From assembly GCA_002698225.1 (NCBI GenBank), contig NZWD01000042.1:1-32107 (forward strand): a stretch of 32,107 bases of DNA, read 5' to 3'. Source of the DNA: Methanobacteriota archaeon. Its GTDB lineage: Archaea; Thermoplasmatota; Poseidoniia; Poseidoniales; Thalassarchaeaceae. The notes beneath the pieces are model-generated. The model was not told the DNA's origin. It worked only from the letters and a program-made list of their open reading frames with translations, and ran no database searches. The translations under genes and the position numbers were made by a program. Below, piece by piece: positions 1-8,489 of the stretch. The first letter of the stretch is position 1. Each line of letters starts with the position of its first letter.

Positions 1-1689
1 CCAACCAAGCAGAAGGCGGCTCGATTGGTTGTTGATCTTGCTTCCACTGCGGCGGCCACTGAGTTCATCGAAGTAGAGAATGCACATGTCTCTGGAGTCA
101 GTGTAATCACAGGGGGACACGGCCTCAGACGCTTCTTGGCCGATTTGTCCGGTGACCTTGATGGAAAGGTTGCAATTCCTACCACTCTAAACTCGGCCGG
201 ATGTGATCATCAGAAGATGGATGAGATGGGTATTGATCATCCCGACTTCCTTGAGCAGCAGTTTGAGATCGTGCATGCATACTCCGAGTTGGGCATAGAA
301 GCAATACTTTCGTGCACACCTTATGACCGAGGAATTGAGGATGACGAAGGAATTGGATCTTGGGCCGAATCCAATGCAGTCTGCTTCTCCAACTCCTACA
401 CTTCACTCATCACCAACAGGGAATCAGGTCTTTCCGCCCTAGCTACCGCACTAACTGGATGGGCCCCAAAATGGGGGCTCCACCTCGCCGAGAACAGAGT
501 CCCGAACATTCTTGTGAAGGTCGAGTGCGCTATGGCTGATCCCACCGATTGGAGCATCCTAGGGGACTGGATAGGCAAGCAGGTCAGTCCGGATTGGGAT
601 CTACCCTGGGGGCCGATGCCCAACATCGTTGGTCTTCCCGAATGGTCCAGCTTTGAGATGCGCAAGGCACTCACCGCTGCAGCTGCGAACTATGGTTCCC
701 CGATGCTGTGGGCCGAAGGCCATACCGCTGTTGCTCCAGAAGTTGATGATTACCAGGGAGAACTAATATTCACCGAGGATGATTTGGCAGAGCGATACCG
801 CGAACTAGCCCCTAGGGGACAAATCGATCTGGTAGTCATAGGATGTCCGCAAGCAAGTGTAGGGGAGGCCAGAGCAGTCGCCGCTGCTGCCAGAGCTAGG
901 ATGGAGTTGGGAGAAGCTATCCCGGACCAGAGGCTCTGGATTTTCATGAGCGCTCACAACCACGACTTGATTTCAGTAGACGGAACGCTCGATGTGCTAG
1001 AGGAGTCCGGTGCCTTGGTTCTCCGAGATACTTGTCCAGAAGTCACTCCTTACAATCGCTCCCGCTACAACCACTTGCTGACTAATTCCCTGAAGGCTGA
1101 GCACTATCTGACAAGTGGCTTGAATCGGATGCCAACAAGCGTCACAAGCATTGGGGAATGCGTGGCTCACGCATTTGATCCAACTCTAGCAGCAGGGGAA
1201 AGGCCTGAATTACACAGGTCTGGAGCCAAGCCGATTCCGTCCTCGAAGAAGCATGCAGAAGGAGAATTCGGGGCGACAGGATTGGGCATCCCAAGCCAGT
1301 CGGAGTGGAAGGTGACAGGCAAGGCGCTAGTCACCGATGTCCCGATAACATACCTTGGATATGTAAATCGCGATACTGGAGTCATTGAGGAGCCGGGCCA
1401 CCCATTGGATGGAGAATCAATTGGTGATACTGTGCTAATCTATCCGAAGGGATCGGGTTCGACTGTTGCCCCATTCGTACTGATGGGGTTACTATACACT
1501 GGAGCGGGCCCCAAGGCGATAGTAAACCGTGATGTCTGCCCATTGACCTTGCCCGCAGCATCTCTCCTGGGCCTACCTTACGCCCACGACTTCGATGATG
1601 ACCCAACTATGAATGTCAACTCCGGCGATGAGGTGGAAATCTGTCTTGAAGAGGGAGTCACGACCCTCAAAGTGCTAAATCGTGCATGA
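1..1689 (+). CDS. Fused aconitase-X family dehydratase (large plus small domain), 5' truncated
   Basis: The reading frame is open from base 1, so the true start lies outside the window; a TTG at 25 is only an internal codon. The main part is the aconitase-X catalytic domain: NAHVSGVS near the beginning, then SCTPY, GCPQAS and DTCPEVTP, each with a cysteine placed as expected for the family's Fe-S cluster. From about base 1312 it runs into a swivelling small-subunit domain (GKALVTD, TGVIEEPGHPL, the Ser-containing KGSGST). The family dehydrates hydroxy acids. Known members act on cis-3-hydroxyproline or, in archaea, on 5-phosphomevalonate in a modified mevalonate pathway, where the two parts are usually separate genes. 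Here they are one chain. The substrate is not readable from sequence; isoprenoid genes elsewhere in the window make mevalonate metabolism plausible. The stop overlaps the next start (ATGA). Confidence 0.85.
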   Translation, partial: PTKQKAARLVVDLASTAAATEFIEVENAHVSGVSVITGGHGLRRFLADLSGDLDGKVAIPTTLNSAGCDHQKMDEMGIDHPDFLEQQFEIVHAYSELGIEAILSCTPYDRGIEDDEGIGSWAESNAVCFSNSYTSLITNRESGLSALATALTGWAPKWGLHLAENRVPNILVKVECAMADPTDWSILGDWIGKQVSPDWDLPWGPMPNIVGLPEWSSFEMRKALTAAAANYGSPMLWAEGHTAVAPEVDDYQGELIFTEDDLAERYRELAPRGQIDLVVIGCPQASVGEARAVAAAARARMELGEAIPDQRLWIFMSAHNHDLISVDGTLDVLEESGALVLRDTCPEVTPYNRSRYNHLLTNSLKAEHYLTSGLNRMPTSVTSIGECVAHAFDPTLAAGERPELHRSGAKPIPSSKKHAEGEFGATGLGIPSQSEWKVTGKALVTDVPITYLGYVNRDTGVIEEPGHPLDGESIGDTVLIYPKGSGSTVAPFVLMGLLYTGAGPKAIVNRDVCPLTLPAASLLGLPYAHDFDDDPTMNVNSGDEVEICLEEGVTTLKVLNRA

Positions 1690-3851
1690 CAGCATTGATG
1701 ACTCCGATTCTTCGCAGCGGATACATGCCTGCGCGTGCAGACTCCGACCCCTGTCGCGAGCAAGACCTAGGTCTGTTCGAAGTAGTGGTTCGCGATGGGG
1801 CTGCCAGAATCGGCCGACTCCACACTTTGCATGGCTCCCTACAGACCCCTGCCCTGTTGCCAGTGGTCAATCCAAATCTCAGGACAATCGAGCCGAGAGA
1901 GATGTGGGACAGGTACGGCGTCGATGCCCTCATCACAAATTCATATGTCATCTGGAAGCATGAGAAATTGAAGGACGAGGCTCTCTCTGAGGGAATCCAC
2001 TCGCTACTAGATTTCCCAGGGGTCGTGATGACCGATTCGGGTACCTTCCAATCGTATGTCTACGGCGATGTTGAGGTCGGAGTCAGTGAGATTGTCGAAT
2101 TCCAGAGAGACATAGGCGTTGACATAGGGACTATGCTCGATGTCTTTGGGCGACCCGACATGACTCGCTTGGAGTTGGAGGAATGCGTGCAGGAGACCGC
2201 CCGCAGAGCTCCCGAGTCACTGGCAGCAGTTGGAGATAAAATGCTCCTAAATGGCCCGATTCAGGGAGGTACACATCAGGACCTGAGGGCTGAGGCTGCT
2301 AGCCTAATGGGTTCGGCCGAAGAAGGAGGTCGAGGCTTTTCTGTCCACCCCCTCGGAGGCATAGTTCCTCTGATGGAGAAGCAGAGGTACAGAGATCTCT
2401 TCGAGGCACTGATGGCTGCTAGATCAACGACACCCTCCGACAGACCAATTCACATGTTTGGCTGCGGCCATCCGATGCTATTCCCAATGGCCATAGCACT
2501 GGGTGCCGATTTGTTCGACAGTGCCGCTTACGCTATTTTCGCCCGTGACGACCGCCTACTGTCCCCTGAAGGCACAATCAAACTAGGGAGTCTGACCGAG
2601 TGGCCGGTAACTTCCTCAGCCCTTTTCGGACGCACTCCTGGAGAGGTCAGGGAGATGGACGAGGAAGAGCGCTCAGTGCTCCTTGCTCATCACAATCTTG
2701 AGGTAACTCAGACAGAGCTCGCTAAATGCCGAGAGGCAGTACGGGAAGGTAGGATATGGCAACTGGCCGAGAGAAGGAGTCACGTTAATCCTCAGTTGAG
2801 AGAGGCTTTCCTTTGGGTACTGGATCAATTGGAGGAAATTCCCGATGAACCATCGGGCGAGGCTGCACTACAGATACTGGCCTCCACCAATCCCGTGAGG
2901 TTGGGAAGAGAGGACATTAGTGACGATGTAGGTTCTCGTCCACACATACTGCATCTGCACGCCTTGCTTTCGATGCGATGGAGAACCCCTGGTTCTTGGT
3001 GGGATGGCAGTGATGACAATCCCGAGAGAGTGGTCCTGATTGACTCGGCACCACCTCCCTGGCGCATCACCGCGCTCGGTGCAGCTATGTCCGCACTTCT
3101 TGAAAATCCGCGAAGCGTTGTGATGATTCCCACCCCCTTGGGCCCAATCCCATACACTATGGAAGATGTCTCCCCTTGGTGCCATCTAGAATGCTCTGAC
3201 GAAATTTGGTTGGAGCCGTACGATGACGAGGAGATATTAGAGGGGCTTGAAGAGCTCGGACTGCAAGACCTGCCACTAGTTAGAGTGACGCCAACGGACA
3301 TCCCGGACGATGAGAGATCTTCTGAGGTCAGAGACTGGCTTGATAGGTGCTCGATAGTGGACAAGCTCTCTGTTCTTTGTGCCATTCCTCCACTTGAGGC
3401 CTGCCGGCTGACAGGGGAAATGGAAGTGCGCCGCTCTAATACCGACCGGATAGTCAATGTTCTCAATGATGGCCAGCACATTCTCTCTCCTAGGCTGACT
3501 GATGGAGGCATCAGTCTCGCCTTGGAGGGTGCATCGAGACTTAACTCGAAAACCAATCCTCCTGCGCTATTCGGAGAGCAAACTCTCGACTCTGGAAGCG
3601 ACCACCCTGGCGTCCCAAGAGTCAGACTGCTAGAGGACGCCGTACCCTTCGTAGGCAGGGGAAGAAATGTGATGCACGGATACATCCTCGGCGCAGACCC
3701 ACACCTGATTCCCGGACAACCATGCATTGTTGTGGACGATGGGGGCAGATTGGTTGCACACGGCACTGCCATCACAACTCCAAGGGAAATGTCACAACTG
3801 TCTAAGGGAGTTGCAGTAAGAGTTCGCGAGGGGGCCCTCAGGGGCGATTAA
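1686..3851 (+). CDS. tgtA: Archaeal tRNA-guanine(15) transglycosylase with PUA domain, zinc-site cysteines missing
   Basis: This enzyme class swaps guanine for preQ0 in the D-loop of archaeal tRNA, the first step to archaeosine. The TGT barrel covers about residues 28-375. It has TDSGTFQ with Asp117 and DLFDSAAY with Asp275 and Asp278, so the family's two active-site Asp motifs are intact, as is the LNGPIQGG loop (188-195). A degenerate middle region follows, then a C-terminal PUA domain (about 652-717, AVPFVGRGR to GVAVRVREG). At 721 aa it is longer than usual. The expected zinc motif, normally PCsCPvC, reads PVTSSALFG (307-315) with no cysteine; only the following HHNL histidines (335-336) remain. 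ArcS/TgtA2 paralogs also lose motifs but usually lack the catalytic Asp residues, which are present here. The ATG overlaps the stop of the preceding gene, implying coupled translation. Confidence 0.88.
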   Translation: MTALMTPILRSGYMPARADSDPCREQDLGLFEVVVRDGAARIGRLHTLHGSLQTPALLPVVNPNLRTIEPREMWDRYGVDALITNSYVIWKHEKLKDEALSEGIHSLLDFPGVVMTDSGTFQSYVYGDVEVGVSEIVEFQRDIGVDIGTMLDVFGRPDMTRLELEECVQETARRAPESLAAVGDKMLLNGPIQGGTHQDLRAEAASLMGSAEEGGRGFSVHPLGGIVPLMEKQRYRDLFEALMAARSTTPSDRPIHMFGCGHPMLFPMAIALGADLFDSAAYAIFARDDRLLSPEGTIKLGSLTEWPVTSSALFGRTPGEVREMDEEERSVLLAHHNLEVTQTELAKCREAVREGRIWQLAERRSHVNPQLREAFLWVLDQLEEIPDEPSGEAALQILASTNPVRLGREDISDDVGSRPHILHLHALLSMRWRTPGSWWDGSDDNPERVVLIDSAPPPWRITALGAAMSALLENPRSVVMIPTPLGPIPYTMEDVSPWCHLECSDEIWLEPYDDEEILEGLEELGLQDLPLVRVTPTDIPDDERSSEVRDWLDRCSIVDKLSVLCAIPPLEACRLTGEMEVRRSNTDRIVNVLNDGQHILSPRLTDGGISLALEGASRLNSKTNPPALFGEQTLDSGSDHPGVPRVRLLEDAVPFVGRGRNVMHGYILGADPHLIPGQPCIVVDDGGRLVAHGTAITTPREMSQLSKGVAVRVREGALRGD

Positions 3852-3901
3852 CGAGGCTCCCGACGGGGATTAGTTCAAGTGACGAATGGTTAAGCAAGAA
3901 A

Positions 3902-3927
3902 CGACTCCGAAGGAGTCGAGGTGACTC
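3902..3927 (+). promoter_or_regulatory. Two mutually exclusive hairpins around the ribosome binding site of the ABC operon
   Basis: CGACTCC (3902-3908), a GAA loop and GGAGTCG (3912-3918) form a perfect 7-bp stem. GAGTC at 3913-3917 can instead pair with GACTC at 3923-3927, leaving GAGGT in the loop. The likely ribosome binding site GAGGTG (3918-3923) lies six bases before the ATG at 3928. The first fold leaves most of it free; the second presents it in a tight loop touching the start codon. The repeats are seen directly; a regulatory or terminator role is inference. Confidence 0.4.
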
Positions 3928-4926
3928 ATGCGTGGTGCGACCGGCGTAGAACCAGTAATCACATCTCGCAATCTGCGCAAGATGTACGGCCCCCACCTCG
4001 CCCTGGATGACATCAATCTTGACATCCCTCCTGGCGCCATCGGAATTCTAGGCCCCAACGGAGCTGGTAAATCGACTTTGTTCAAATGTCTCTTGGGGCT
4101 GATTACGACTACTTCTGGTGAAGGAACGGTCCTAGGATATGACATCAGGACTGAGGGAGATAAGATTCGCTCCAGAATAGGGTATATGCCTGAATACGAT
4201 GCATTGGACCCAGGTCTTTCTGCAGTGGATCAGGTCAGATACTCTGGAGAACTACTTGGAATGAATCCAGCACATGCAACTAGGAGGGCCCATGAGGTAC
4301 TGCAGTATGTAGGGCTAAAGGAACAGAGATACAGAAAGATTGAGACCTATAGTACTGGAATGAAGCAGGCAGCTAAACTGGCTTGCGCCCTAGTCCACGA
4401 TCCTGATGTCCTGATTTGTGATGAGCCGACCAATGGACTCGATCAGAGGGCTAGAGAATTCATGCTCCAAACTCTCAAGAAGACTGTCACAGAGGGAAAT
4501 AGAACAGTTCTGATGAGTAGCCATGTCATGGACGATGTCCAAGAGGTCTGTGATAGAATTGTGATGATTCATCAGGGCAAGATTGTCGTCCAACGCAGGA
4601 TAGAAGATCTCGCAAACCGGGTCGAAAGAGAGATTGAGATCTCAGTCTGGGGAGGGGCTAGCAGAATGCAGGCAGAACTCGAATCGAATGGATTCACAGT
4701 CCGTCGCATGGGGCGTGTCCTGAGGGTAATCAGGATGGACGACTCGACCACCTCAGAGATTCTCAATGCGGCGGTAAACGCAGATGTACAAGTACGACAG
4801 ATGCAGGAGTATGATCCCGATTTGGAAGATATCTTCCTTCTCATCATGGACAGACTCGGAGCAGAGGTCAAGAGTACCTCTGATCTGATGACTGAAGGCC
4901 ATACAGGAGGTGATGAGTCTGCCTGA
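3928..4926 (+). CDS. ABC transporter ATP-binding protein (ABC-2 type system, first cassette)
   Basis: A single nucleotide-binding domain that would power the adjacent permeases at the cytoplasmic face. Walker A GPNGAGKS is at 42-49, the signature YSTGMKQ at 141-147, Walker B VLICDEP at 161-167 and the switch histidine in SSH near 199. The Q-loop position reads GYMPE. About 110 residues after the domain form a C-terminal regulatory tail. The ATG at 3928 is preceded by GAGGTG at good spacing. It is the first of five co-directional genes and overlaps the permease gene by 14 bp. The nucleotide sequence around Walker A is nearly the same as in the second cassette (around 6040-6075), suggesting an old duplication. 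The family is clear; the substrate is unknown. Confidence 0.92.
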   Translation: MRGATGVEPVITSRNLRKMYGPHLALDDINLDIPPGAIGILGPNGAGKSTLFKCLLGLITTTSGEGTVLGYDIRTEGDKIRSRIGYMPEYDALDPGLSAVDQVRYSGELLGMNPAHATRRAHEVLQYVGLKEQRYRKIETYSTGMKQAAKLACALVHDPDVLICDEPTNGLDQRAREFMLQTLKKTVTEGNRTVLMSSHVMDDVQEVCDRIVMIHQGKIVVQRRIEDLANRVEREIEISVWGGASRMQAELESNGFTVRRMGRVLRVIRMDDSTTSEILNAAVNADVQVRQMQEYDPDLEDIFLLIMDRLGAEVKSTSDLMTEGHTGGDESA

Positions 4927-5935
4927 GGAAGAACTCAACATAGATGGCGTCAAGACCAGAATGGAGGTTGCCTATGGCGCTGGTGATGGCGATGAGGACG
5001 CCAAGGCGATAGTGGCCAAGTCAGAAGCCCATGTCGGCACTTTGTTCGAGCAGACATACCGTCCTTGGGATGGAGAACTTGGACCTCGATGGGTAAGGAA
5101 CTACGCGATATTCAGGCACCATGTCTACGGGCTATTCAGAGGGACTGGTCACAGGCACTATCACCCAATGGTCAAGCTTACCATCTTCGTCATCCTACTG
5201 TACTCTCTACTTCCTGTTCTGATGCTCTTCCTCGCTTCACTGTCAACTGATGGCTTCATGAGCGATCTTTTCTCTAGACTCTGGGGAATAAATCGCTACA
5301 ATCTATGGGGGCAGGTGCTAGGATACTTCCCAAGAAATCTCTGCTGCTGGCCTATGCTAACTGCTCTAGTGGTAGGGGGGATGATTTCGGATGATAGGAA
5401 GTTTGGCACGAGTGCCATCTACTTCTCAAGACCCGTAACTAGGACCGATTACACTGTCATGAAGTACATCAGTGTGGCTGTGGTGTTAGGCTTTGTCATC
5501 GTCCTTTCATACTTCGTCTACTACACCTCAGCGATTGTATTCAATGGCGAAGGTTGGGCATATCTGGTCGATACTTTACCTATGTTCCTGGGGGGCCTGA
5601 TTGCTGGAATCCTAGTCGTAATTACCTACACCTCAATTGGCCTAGCTCTCTCGAGTATCAGCCAGAGCAGGTTCTTCGCTGCTATCGCATTCCTAGGTGT
5701 CATCTATGGGACGAAACTACTGGCCCTGCTAATCGAATCGCAGTTCGATACATCGATACTGTATGTCCTTAGTCCATATGACTCCCTAGCCCACATAGGC
5801 CAGTGGCTACTGGGCATTGAGCCGAACTACGATCACCCACTAGCATTCTCTTTAGTTTCGATGCTTCTGTATAATGCGTCCGCAATTGCACTGCTCACCT
5901 TCAGAGTGGGCACTCTGGAGGTGACTAGGGAATGA
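4913..5935 (+). CDS. ABC-2 type permease (first)
   Basis: Integral membrane partner of the ATPase. About 85 soluble N-terminal residues, including an acidic stretch (GAGDGDEDAK), are followed by roughly six hydrophobic segments near residues 88-110, 143-160, 186-208, 224-248, 256-276 and 312-332. The motif SDDRKFGTSAIYFSRPVTR between the second and third segments is typical of ABC-2/NosY-like permeases, where an 'E.gT...l.rPv.R' element is conserved. The start is uncertain: ATG 4913 or GTG 4910, both immediately downstream of AGGAGG (4905-4910), which is closer than ideal; ATG 4961 is a further option. It overlaps the first ATPase gene, and its stop overlaps the next ATG (ATGA at 5932). Confidence 0.85.
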   Translation: MSLPEEELNIDGVKTRMEVAYGAGDGDEDAKAIVAKSEAHVGTLFEQTYRPWDGELGPRWVRNYAIFRHHVYGLFRGTGHRHYHPMVKLTIFVILLYSLLPVLMLFLASLSTDGFMSDLFSRLWGINRYNLWGQVLGYFPRNLCCWPMLTALVVGGMISDDRKFGTSAIYFSRPVTRTDYTVMKYISVAVVLGFVIVLSYFVYYTSAIVFNGEGWAYLVDTLPMFLGGLIAGILVVITYTSIGLALSSISQSRFFAAIAFLGVIYGTKLLALLIESQFDTSILYVLSPYDSLAHIGQWLLGIEPNYDHPLAFSLVSMLLYNASAIALLTFRVGTLEVTRE

Positions 5936-6870
5936 GTCAGAAGACACCTGCTGTAGTAGTCGACCAAGTCTCAAAGTGGTATGATCAGGTAATTGGGTTG
6001 AATGATGTATCTCTGGCAATCGACGGCGGAGTTACGGGAGTTCTAGGCCCCAACGGAGCTGGAAAATCAACTCTGTTTAAGCTCCTAATGGGTAGGCTAA
6101 AGCCGAGTCAGGGAAGTGTCAAGCTGTTCGGTGAGGATCCTTGGGTCAATCCCTCTCCCTATCGAAGAATCGGGTATGTCTGCGAAACCGAGAGGATGTA
6201 CGACTGGATGACTGCTCTGGATTTTGTATCCACTCTCGCTCGTCTGCACGGCATGACTCGTGAAGAAGCAACTGCTAGGGCTGAGCATGTACTCGACTTC
6301 GTTGGTCTATCAGATGTCCAGAACAAGGAGATAGGGAAGTATAGCAAGGGGATGAGGCAACGTGTCAAAATAGCTCACGCGTTGGTCCACGACCCTGATC
6401 TGATTATCCTAGACGAGCCTCTGCACGGCTGCGATCCAATCGCACGGACAAGCATAATGAGCGTCATCAGGGAGTTGGGAACACAGGGCAAGACAGTTCT
6501 CGTTTCAAGTCACATTCTTGAAGAGATTGAACGAATCACCGAACAGATTGTCATTCTGAATGAAGGCAGACTGCTAGCCTTGGGTAACCTGCACGCCATC
6601 AGAGGACTTCTGGACAAGCACCCTCACCGAATCCTGCTGACATGCGAGGACCCTAGAAAACTCGCTCGCAGATTCATCGTTGAGAATCCAGTATACGGCG
6701 TTCGCTTCCCCAACGAGGGCCAACTGGAAATTCAGACCAACGATCTCTCAGCCGCACATTCCATTCTTCCCCGAGTAATTACAGATTCCGGAGTCTTGGT
6801 CGAGTCAATCGACAATCCGGATGACAACTTGGAGGCATTACTGGGCTATCTGATAGGAGGGAGTTCGTGA
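5932..6870 (+). CDS. ABC transporter ATP-binding protein (second cassette)
   Basis: Second nucleotide-binding domain of the cluster. Walker A GPNGAGKS is at 39-46, the signature YSKGMRQ at 137-143, Walker B LIILDEP at 157-163, and the switch histidine lies in VSSHILEE. After Walker B the usual 'NGLDP' reads HGCDP, and the Q-loop region is GYVCETE, slightly unusual. A C-terminal tail of about 90 residues carries no recognised domain. The gene overlaps both neighbours by 1-4 bp. With the first ATPase and two permeases it could form one heteromeric transporter or two parallel ones; sequence alone does not decide. Confidence 0.92.
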   Translation: MSQKTPAVVVDQVSKWYDQVIGLNDVSLAIDGGVTGVLGPNGAGKSTLFKLLMGRLKPSQGSVKLFGEDPWVNPSPYRRIGYVCETERMYDWMTALDFVSTLARLHGMTREEATARAEHVLDFVGLSDVQNKEIGKYSKGMRQRVKIAHALVHDPDLIILDEPLHGCDPIARTSIMSVIRELGTQGKTVLVSSHILEEIERITEQIVILNEGRLLALGNLHAIRGLLDKHPHRILLTCEDPRKLARRFIVENPVYGVRFPNEGQLEIQTNDLSAAHSILPRVITDSGVLVESIDNPDDNLEALLGYLIGGSS

Positions 6871-8480
6871 TGGATGAGAAGGGCAGATCTCTAGCTCAGT
6901 CTGTGTGGACTCGAATGGATCGCAAGGCGGGAGCAATTACTGAGTTGACAATCAGGCAACTCAGGCACCGAGTCTCGACGTGGGTAGTCTTGTCTGTTGG
7001 AGCTCTGGTCATGGCTCTGCTACTGGCATTCTACATTGATAACATCAGGGACGAATTTGAACCGATAGACAATGATGGCGACTCTGAAGATCAGGACAAT
7101 GATGGATATCCAAGAGGGCAGGAGGAGAAGTTTGGCACTAGCGACTGGGATGGAGAGGAGTACCCCGGCTCAGGCTACTACATTGGCATAGGTGAGATTG
7201 ACTGGAATGACGATTCTAGAATCCACTCTGGCAATCACACTTGGGAGGGTAGTGGATATCTCGACGCAGAGTGGATAGATGTCGACTATTCAGGAAACAG
7301 ATGGTCTGGCATCGTAGACTGGGGAGATGTAGACTCATGTGATGATGGAGAGCCGCTGGAGGACTGGTGGATGGGGTGGGGCTCTGCATGCATATACGAG
7401 GATAATTCATACTTCGTTAATGGGCGATTTAAGGCGTCTGGCTCGGTCAATGTTCCTGAGATGCAATACATGGAATGGGGATACTTCACTTTGGAGGAAT
7501 TTGTAGAGCCGGACCCAGCTTCGATGTATATCGACGAGGATGGGATTGACTGGGACGGAATCGATGTTAACGAAATAGGAATAGAAGTGGACGATGATGG
7601 AGATTGTCTCGCCATTCAGAACGATGACAACAGAAATGGAATTCCTTGTGATGTCATCTGGATATTGGATGCCGACGGTGATGAGATTATCGAAATTAGG
7701 GCAGATTACAATGTCAACGAGGATCCGGCCGAGAGTGAGTTTGAGGGAGAGATGTCTCACAGGACATTCATCATAGGTACTGGAAAGATGGCCTTCGTGT
7801 TGATGCTGGGCATATTCATCCCACTATTCCTAGCCCTTGGACTCATCCGGGATGAGACTGAGAATGGCACCCTGCACTATCTACTATCGAAGCCAATACA
7901 TCGAGCAGAATTCATCCTTTACCGGTTACTGGGGTATCTCCTACTTACTGGCACCTACATTCTCGTTCTAGTGTTGATTATGGCATTCATCACTTCACTG
8001 ATAGCTCCCGGGGACGGCTTAGTGAGGCTATCTGACTATCCTGTCTGGTTAGGGGTTGGATTAGCGACCATTCTGGTTCTGGCCGCTTACGGAGCCCTGT
8101 ACAATACAATTGGTCTGATTGCCCCCAAGTATGGAGTATACTTCTGCATAATTCTCGGAATCTGGGAATTCATCATGGGAATGTTCACCATGACTCTGCC
8201 ATCTTCCACTGTACCGATGCTATCGGTTTCCCATTGGGCCTTACAGCTCATTGACGCCGTGGTACTGATAGCATGGCCCGACACTCTACAGTACGCTCTG
8301 ATTTCAGATGTATTCGGTATGGATTCCGGGCTGCACTTCTTTTGGGCACCGCCAGAACATACTCTTGAGACCCAAAGTCCAGTCGTTGCGTTGTTAGTCA
8401 GTTGCACAGTTCTAGTCATGATTACTCTGCTGATGATAGCAATCGGACAATCAAGCTTCAAGAATCGCGAAATCATGTGA
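6870..8480 (+). CDS. ABC-2 type permease with large acidic, Trp-rich extracellular domain
   Basis: After one N-terminal membrane segment (about 38-57) comes an extracytoplasmic domain of about 250 residues (58-305), very rich in Asp, Glu, Gly and Trp. It opens with DNDGDSEDQDNDGYP and a FGTSDWDG motif resembling calcium-binding thrombospondin type-3 repeats. It contains four cysteines (about 158, 175, 247, 261) that could form two disulphides. The remainder is a permease core: hydrophobic segments from about 308, then RDETENGTLHYLLSKPIHR (328-346), the conserved ABC-2 element, and further segments to the C-terminus. ATG 6870 lies nine bases after GGAGG (6856-6860); GTG 6867 is the alternative. 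An ectodomain of this size is unusual for an ABC-2 permease and may bind the exported substrate, calcium or the cell surface. Confidence 0.85.
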   Translation: MDEKGRSLAQSVWTRMDRKAGAITELTIRQLRHRVSTWVVLSVGALVMALLLAFYIDNIRDEFEPIDNDGDSEDQDNDGYPRGQEEKFGTSDWDGEEYPGSGYYIGIGEIDWNDDSRIHSGNHTWEGSGYLDAEWIDVDYSGNRWSGIVDWGDVDSCDDGEPLEDWWMGWGSACIYEDNSYFVNGRFKASGSVNVPEMQYMEWGYFTLEEFVEPDPASMYIDEDGIDWDGIDVNEIGIEVDDDGDCLAIQNDDNRNGIPCDVIWILDADGDEIIEIRADYNVNEDPAESEFEGEMSHRTFIIGTGKMAFVLMLGIFIPLFLALGLIRDETENGTLHYLLSKPIHRAEFILYRLLGYLLLTGTYILVLVLIMAFITSLIAPGDGLVRLSDYPVWLGVGLATILVLAAYGALYNTIGLIAPKYGVYFCIILGIWEFIMGMFTMTLPSSTVPMLSVSHWALQLIDAVVLIAWPDTLQYALISDVFGMDSGLHFFWAPPEHTLETQSPVVALLVSCTVLVMITLLMIAIGQSSFKNREIM

Positions 8481-8489
8481 GGATTCTAC

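Noticed and set aside
2825-3775. A 316-codon open frame on the minus strand inside tgtA.
   Set aside because: Its product is Ser/Pro-rich with no motif, and it lies opposite a well-supported gene with a PUA domain; it is a reading shadow.
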